Positions 60,612-64,000 of a stretch of DNA of 64,000 nucleotides are shown piece after piece. The position numbers and the translations under genes are program-made. The notes under the pieces were generated by a model. It was not told the DNA's origin. It saw only the letters and a program-made list of their open reading frames with translations, and searched no databases. Source of the stretch: Aquipluma nitroreducens (GTDB taxonomy: Bacteria; Bacteroidota; Bacteroidia; Bacteroidales; Prolixibacteraceae); NCBI RefSeq assembly GCF_009689585.1, contig NZ_AP018694.1, positions 3,239,001 through 3,303,000 on the forward strand, given 5' to 3'. Numbering within the stretch: the stretch's first letter is position 1; the number at the start of each line of letters is the position of its first letter.

Positions 60612-61949
60612 TTATATTCCTGGGATGTTAATTCCTTTAATTTTCCGATACAAATCAAGGGCATACAAATCGGTCATTCCTGAAACAAAATCGACAACTG
60701 ACTGAACTTTTTCGTAAGTCGATTCATAATTTCCGCCATACTGATCGGGCATCAGTTGAATCAGTTTTCTGGAGAACCCTTCCTTCGGATTCAGAATTGC
60801 TTCAGTGAAAACCTCAATTAAAGTTCCGATAATCTGGTATCCCGAAATCTCGATTTCAACCACAGAGCGGTCGTTGTAAATGTTTTTTACACTCACTTTC
60901 TTGATCGTATTCATTGCAGCAAGCGATGTTGGCTGAACACAATCAATCAACGGTTTCTGGAAGCTTCCGAATAAAATTTCTCCTTGTTTCTCCCAGAAAA
61001 CATCTACGCATTGTTTAACCAGTTTCCCGATCACACTGGCGCGCAAATAAGCAATCTGTTCGTTGGGGTCAGAAACCAGCTTCAGTGTTTCATTAATCCG
61101 GTTGATTTGCTTTGACTCCGTTTGCTGATCGAAAAACTCCATCAACAGCGAACGTGTTTGGTCGAAACTATGAATTTTCAGTTTGTGGGCATCTTCCAAA
61201 TCCATCAACTGATAACAAATGTCATCGGCGGCTTCAACCAAAAATACCAGCGGATGCCTAACGAATTTAGCCGGATTTTCGGATAGCTGCAAAAGCCCAA
61301 GTTCGTGGGCAATTCGGGCATAAATCGATTTTTCGGATTGAAAAAAACCAAATTTTGGTTTTTCTGTCAGAAGTGATTCGTACGGATACTTTACGATGGA
61401 AGCCAAGGTGGTATAGGTGAGTGCAAATCCACCTTCGCGTCGACCATTAAATTGATGGCTTAGTAACCGAAAAGCATTGGCATTACCATCAAACAGCGTA
61501 AAGTCTTTTCGTTGTCCTTCTGTAAGTTCGTTTGCCAATCGAGGTTCGGTACTCTTTTTGAAAAACTGCGCAATGGCATCTTCACCAGAATGTCCAAATG
61601 GCGGATTTCCCATGTCGTGAGCCAGGCAAGCTGCCGAAACAACTGAGCCAATCTCATAGAAAAGCGGATTATCAATTTCCATCTTTTCGATTTCAGCTTT
61701 TTCAACGAACATGCTTCCAAGCGATCGGCCAACGCTGGCAACTTCCAGGCTGTGCGTGAGGCGGTTGTGAACAAACACACTTCCGGGTAAAGGAAAAACC
61801 TGTGTTTTATTTTGCATTCTCCGGAAAGGCGACGAAAAGATAATGCGATCGTAGTCTCGTTGAAACTGAGTCCGGCTGTGCTTGTTGTCTTTAGTTGCAA
61901 GTTCTTCCTGCCCTAAACGGGTGGTCGATATAATCTGGTTCCAATTCAT
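60612..61949 (-). CDS. dgt: Deoxyguanosinetriphosphate triphosphohydrolase
   Basis: HD-domain dNTPase of 445 residues that hydrolyses dGTP to deoxyguanosine and triphosphate. Motifs are RNRLTHSLEVASVGRSLG (first His), CLAHDMGNPPFGHSGE (HD pair and catalytic His) and the C-terminal LVEAADDICYQLMDLEDA (last Asp). Length and start MNWNQIISTTRLG match the Dgt group. It is followed after 45 bp upstream by the YgjP-type gene, possibly the same transcript. Confidence 0.93.
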   Translation of the reverse strand: MNWNQIISTTRLGQEELATKDNKHSRTQFQRDYDRIIFSSPFRRMQNKTQVFPLPGSVFVHNRLTHSLEVASVGRSLGSMFVEKAEIEKMEIDNPLFYEIGSVVSAACLAHDMGNPPFGHSGEDAIAQFFKKSTEPRLANELTEGQRKDFTLFDGNANAFRLLSHQFNGRREGGFALTYTTLASIVKYPYESLLTEKPKFGFFQSEKSIYARIAHELGLLQLSENPAKFVRHPLVFLVEAADDICYQLMDLEDAHKLKIHSFDQTRSLLMEFFDQQTESKQINRINETLKLVSDPNEQIAYLRASVIGKLVKQCVDVFWEKQGEILFGSFQKPLIDCVQPTSLAAMNTIKKVSVKNIYNDRSVVEIEISGYQIIGTLIEVFTEAILNPKEGFSRKLIQLMPDQYGGNYESTYEKVQSVVDFVSGMTDLYALDLYRKIKGINIPGI

Positions 61950-61994
61950 TAAAGTTGTGTTTTATCAAAAATAGTGTGTTTTGCTGGAATATAC

Positions 61995-62705
61995 CTAAAA
62001 AGTTTGTGTTCGGTAGTTGTTCATTTCCTTGTCGGCTTTTCGGGCGTTCGGGTAGCAATGTTCGAGCAAAAGCCAAAATTTCTCGCCATGATTTTTTACG
62101 ACAGTATGAGCCAGTTCATGTAAAAGTACATAGTCAATCAGATGTTCAGGTACCCTCATCAGGTGCAGGTTTAGGTTGATGTTATTGACAGATGAGCAGC
62201 TTCCCCAACGGGTTGATGCATTTTTAATGCTTACATTTTCGTACTTGAATCCATGCTTGTCGGCCAGTTCCTTCAGTCTTTTGGGTAAGTAAACTTTGGC
62301 TTCCCAGCGCATGACGTCAATCAGGGTGTTTTTTATGAATTCCTGTACTTTGGGTTGCTCGTGATTCACGCGGTCAGGAATAAATATCTGGATTACGCCA
62401 TTTCCAACCCGGTTATAAACTTTGTCGGTATTCCCTTTTGTAATGGCAAGTTTATGGAATCGGGTTCTGAAACAGCTTTCAGGAGCAAAAAGAGTTGACT
62501 GCGCCTGTATTTTTGTTTTCTGCTTAAGTATCCAATCGACCTTTGATTCGACGAAACGTATAGCGTCGCGCATAGGAACAGAGGAGGGAATGGACACAAC
62601 GATTTCGCCATCAGACTTGATGCTTAGACGAATTCTTTTTGACCGCTCATTTATTGTGAATGAAACTGATCCAACTTGTTCAATATTTATGTATTTTGTA
62701 GTCAT
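61995..62705 (-). CDS. YgjP/M48-like zinc metallopeptidase
   Basis: A 236-residue metallopeptidase-like protein of the YgjP (DUF45) family. The zinc site is LLHELAHTVVKNHGEKFWLLLEH (HExxH with third His). The conserved N-terminal RIRLSIKSDGEIVVSIP segment precedes a central helical region with STRWGSCSSVNNINLNLHL. It may bind nucleotide or peptide substrates; family members have been linked to UTP pyrophosphatase activity. The gene is upstream of dgt. Confidence 0.92.
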   Translation of the reverse strand: MTTKYINIEQVGSVSFTINERSKRIRLSIKSDGEIVVSIPSSVPMRDAIRFVESKVDWILKQKTKIQAQSTLFAPESCFRTRFHKLAITKGNTDKVYNRVGNGVIQIFIPDRVNHEQPKVQEFIKNTLIDVMRWEAKVYLPKRLKELADKHGFKYENVSIKNASTRWGSCSSVNNINLNLHLMRVPEHLIDYVLLHELAHTVVKNHGEKFWLLLEHCYPNARKADKEMNNYRTQTF

Positions 62706-62757
62706 TCAATCCAATTGAATATTTTGCTAAAGTAATCAAACCAGAAAAACTAAACTC

Positions 62758-63465
62758 ATGGAACAGAACAAACGATTTGAAGTTTTTGGAACTTTAACGA
62801 AAACCGAGACAATTTTCACGATTGATCAAAAGATTTTACAGGGAACCTTGGTTTTTGAAGCGCTCAAACCTTTTCCTGATTACTTCAATGACGCAGCAAT
62901 GACTGCAAAACCAATGTATTTGTATCTGGCACTTGAAGATCAATATCCGTTGGAAGATATTATTCGTGCATCACAAAAGATTCAGCTCGATTTTAATGTT
63001 TCGTTTGATGCCGGGAAAGGATTCTTGCGTATTTACGATGAGAAATACAATGTATTGCGCATCAGACATCTGGAGGATTATAATTTACTTGAGAAATTGC
63101 AACGATCGTTCTCTGGAAATGGAATTAAATTTTTGATCAGATCGAAAAAATATAAGGATGAACTGGTGAAAATCAGGATTATAAAATTTTATGATCTTGA
63201 GGAAATTGCTGAAAAAATTTACCTGGATAAGCGTGAAAAAAATCATGCCTATTTTGAAATCCCAAGTCATTTGAGTTGGGAAGAATTTGAGGTACTTACA
63301 GGCAAAGTGAAAAACAATTGGTTGGAAAGCAAATTCGATGCTGCTATGGGCGCTTTTTATTATGATGGCAGATTACATGAAATTATTCGAATTTATTCCG
63401 ATCAGATTGGGTCGGAATACCTCCAGGATCTGAGAAAACTCTACCTCAGTAAGATAAATTCTTAA
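62758..63465 (+). CDS. Hypothetical protein, 235 residues
   Basis: A cytosolic mixed alpha/beta protein with no signal or membrane segment. The N-terminus MEQNKRFEVFGTLTKTETIF is followed by charged surface segments and a C-terminal LRKLYLSKINS. I do not recognise the family. It diverges from the YgjP-type gene with a 52-bp gap and lies before the fucosidase gene after 176 bp of AT-rich, gene-free sequence. Confidence 0.75.
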   Translation: MEQNKRFEVFGTLTKTETIFTIDQKILQGTLVFEALKPFPDYFNDAAMTAKPMYLYLALEDQYPLEDIIRASQKIQLDFNVSFDAGKGFLRIYDEKYNVLRIRHLEDYNLLEKLQRSFSGNGIKFLIRSKKYKDELVKIRIIKFYDLEEIAEKIYLDKREKNHAYFEIPSHLSWEEFEVLTGKVKNNWLESKFDAAMGAFYYDGRLHEIIRIYSDQIGSEYLQDLRKLYLSKINS

Positions 63466-63641
63466 TTTAGTCTGCCAGATGGCAGTTCCTTTTCAAAAAG
63501 GTATTGTGTTGTAATTTGATGTTCCGAAACATTATATTACAGCACAGTACAGGATTGTAAATCCGGTTGGATATTCTAATTTTATTCTTCAGTAATTTAC
63601 CTCTTGAATTTTTATAGTTAAAAAACCTAAACCACATCACA

Positions 63642-64000
63642 ATGAAGAAATTAATTTCATTATTTCTTTTAACAGCCTTGTTTATTCAAGGCTCGAATGC
63701 CCAGCAAAAACTTTTCAAGGAAACCGAAGAACAGAAAAAAGAACGCATGGCCTGGTGGACAAACGACCGCTTTGGTATGTTCATTCATTGGGGATTGTAC
63801 GCACTTCCGGCGCGCCACGAATGGGTGAAAAATCAGGAACGGATTACCAACGAAGACTACCAGAAATACTTCGATAATTTCAATCCCGACTTGTATAACC
63901 CACGCGAATGGGCAAAAATGGCCAAAGCAGCTGGAATGAAATATGCCGTGATTACCACCAAGCATCATGAAGGATTCTGCTTGTTCGATTCAAAATTTAC
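63642..64000 (+). CDS. Alpha-L-fucosidase, GH29 (3' end outside window)
   Basis: The first 119 residues are visible. A signal peptide (MKKLISLFLLTALFIQGSNA) leads into the GH29 barrel start: MAWWTNDRFGMFIHWGLYALPARHEWVKNQ, then FNPDLYNPREWAKMAKAAGMKYAVITTKHHEGFCLFDSK, whose HHEGF segment is diagnostic. It releases alpha-L-fucose from glycans in the periplasm. The nucleophile Asp lies beyond the window. Confidence 0.95.
   Translation, partial: MKKLISLFLLTALFIQGSNAQQKLFKETEEQKKERMAWWTNDRFGMFIHWGLYALPARHEWVKNQERITNEDYQKYFDNFNPDLYNPREWAKMAKAAGMKYAVITTKHHEGFCLFDSKF

Overview
The window is a stretch of chromosome from a member of the Bacteroidota, probably a Bacteroidales/Marinilabiliales-type marine or gut-like anaerobe (the order is inference). 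The evidence is: TonB-dependent receptors with carboxypeptidase-like N-terminal domains, DUF4249 and STN-type receptor partners, LytS/LytTR two-component pairs, few Shine-Dalgarno sequences, many intergenic matches to the Bacteroidota promoter element TAnnTTTG, and very family-typical proteins (DUF2851, DUF438, DUF2264, DUF6807). Both ends are cut through genes: a TPR protein on the left and a GH29 alpha-L-fucosidase on the right.

Layout. 1-7.7 kb: TPR protein, lipA-lipB (lipoate synthesis), a cupin gene, a complete IS256-like insertion sequence (3691-4945), a DUF438/hemerythrin/PAS protein whose last codons and stop now come from the IS, a hexose-6-phosphate mutarotase and a YbaK-type deacylase. 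7.9-12.8 kb: TonB-dependent receptor, secreted helical protein, LytS/LytTR pair. 13.0-14.1 kb: an AT-rich three-gene cassette with a HigA-like short protein and a two-helix membrane protein. 14.3-18 kb: M20 dipeptidase and FUSC/YccS membrane protein. 18.2-26.9 kb: a sugar-catabolic island (AraC regulator, DUF6807/PmoA, ThuA, Tat-exported Gfo/Idh/MocA, DUF2264, lipoprotein Gfo/Idh/MocA). 27.1-34.6 kb: macrodomain protein, then a TolC-MacA-MacB type efflux operon followed by a second LytS/LytTR pair. 34.6-46 kb: housekeeping genes (TPR lipoprotein, deoxynucleoside kinase, prolyl oligopeptidase, rhodanese, pnp, rpsO, K+ channel, DUF2851). 46-52.2 kb: a four-gene operon around an STN-type TonB receptor and a DUF4249 lipoprotein. 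52.4-63.5 kb: queG, tRNA-Phe, M16 peptidase and O-methyltransferase, amino-acid permease, two tRNA-Gln, rhaD, NUDIX, dgt, YgjP-type metallopeptidase and several small unknowns.

The most informative non-genic signals are: (1) the IS256-like element, with exact 16-bp inverted repeats that each carry an outward TATTTTTG box; undoing the insertion restores a DUF438-cupin gene pair; (2) a 122-bp interspersed repeat present twice, in opposite orientations (18084-18205 and 60446-60567), about 92% identical and bounded by 17-bp direct repeats; (3) a set of intergenic palindromes, each built from its own short repeated word; (4) a four-helix palindrome at 22906-23006. No CRISPR array, prophage or rRNA operon is visible. 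Functional assignments come from recognised motifs and family resemblance; no database search was run.
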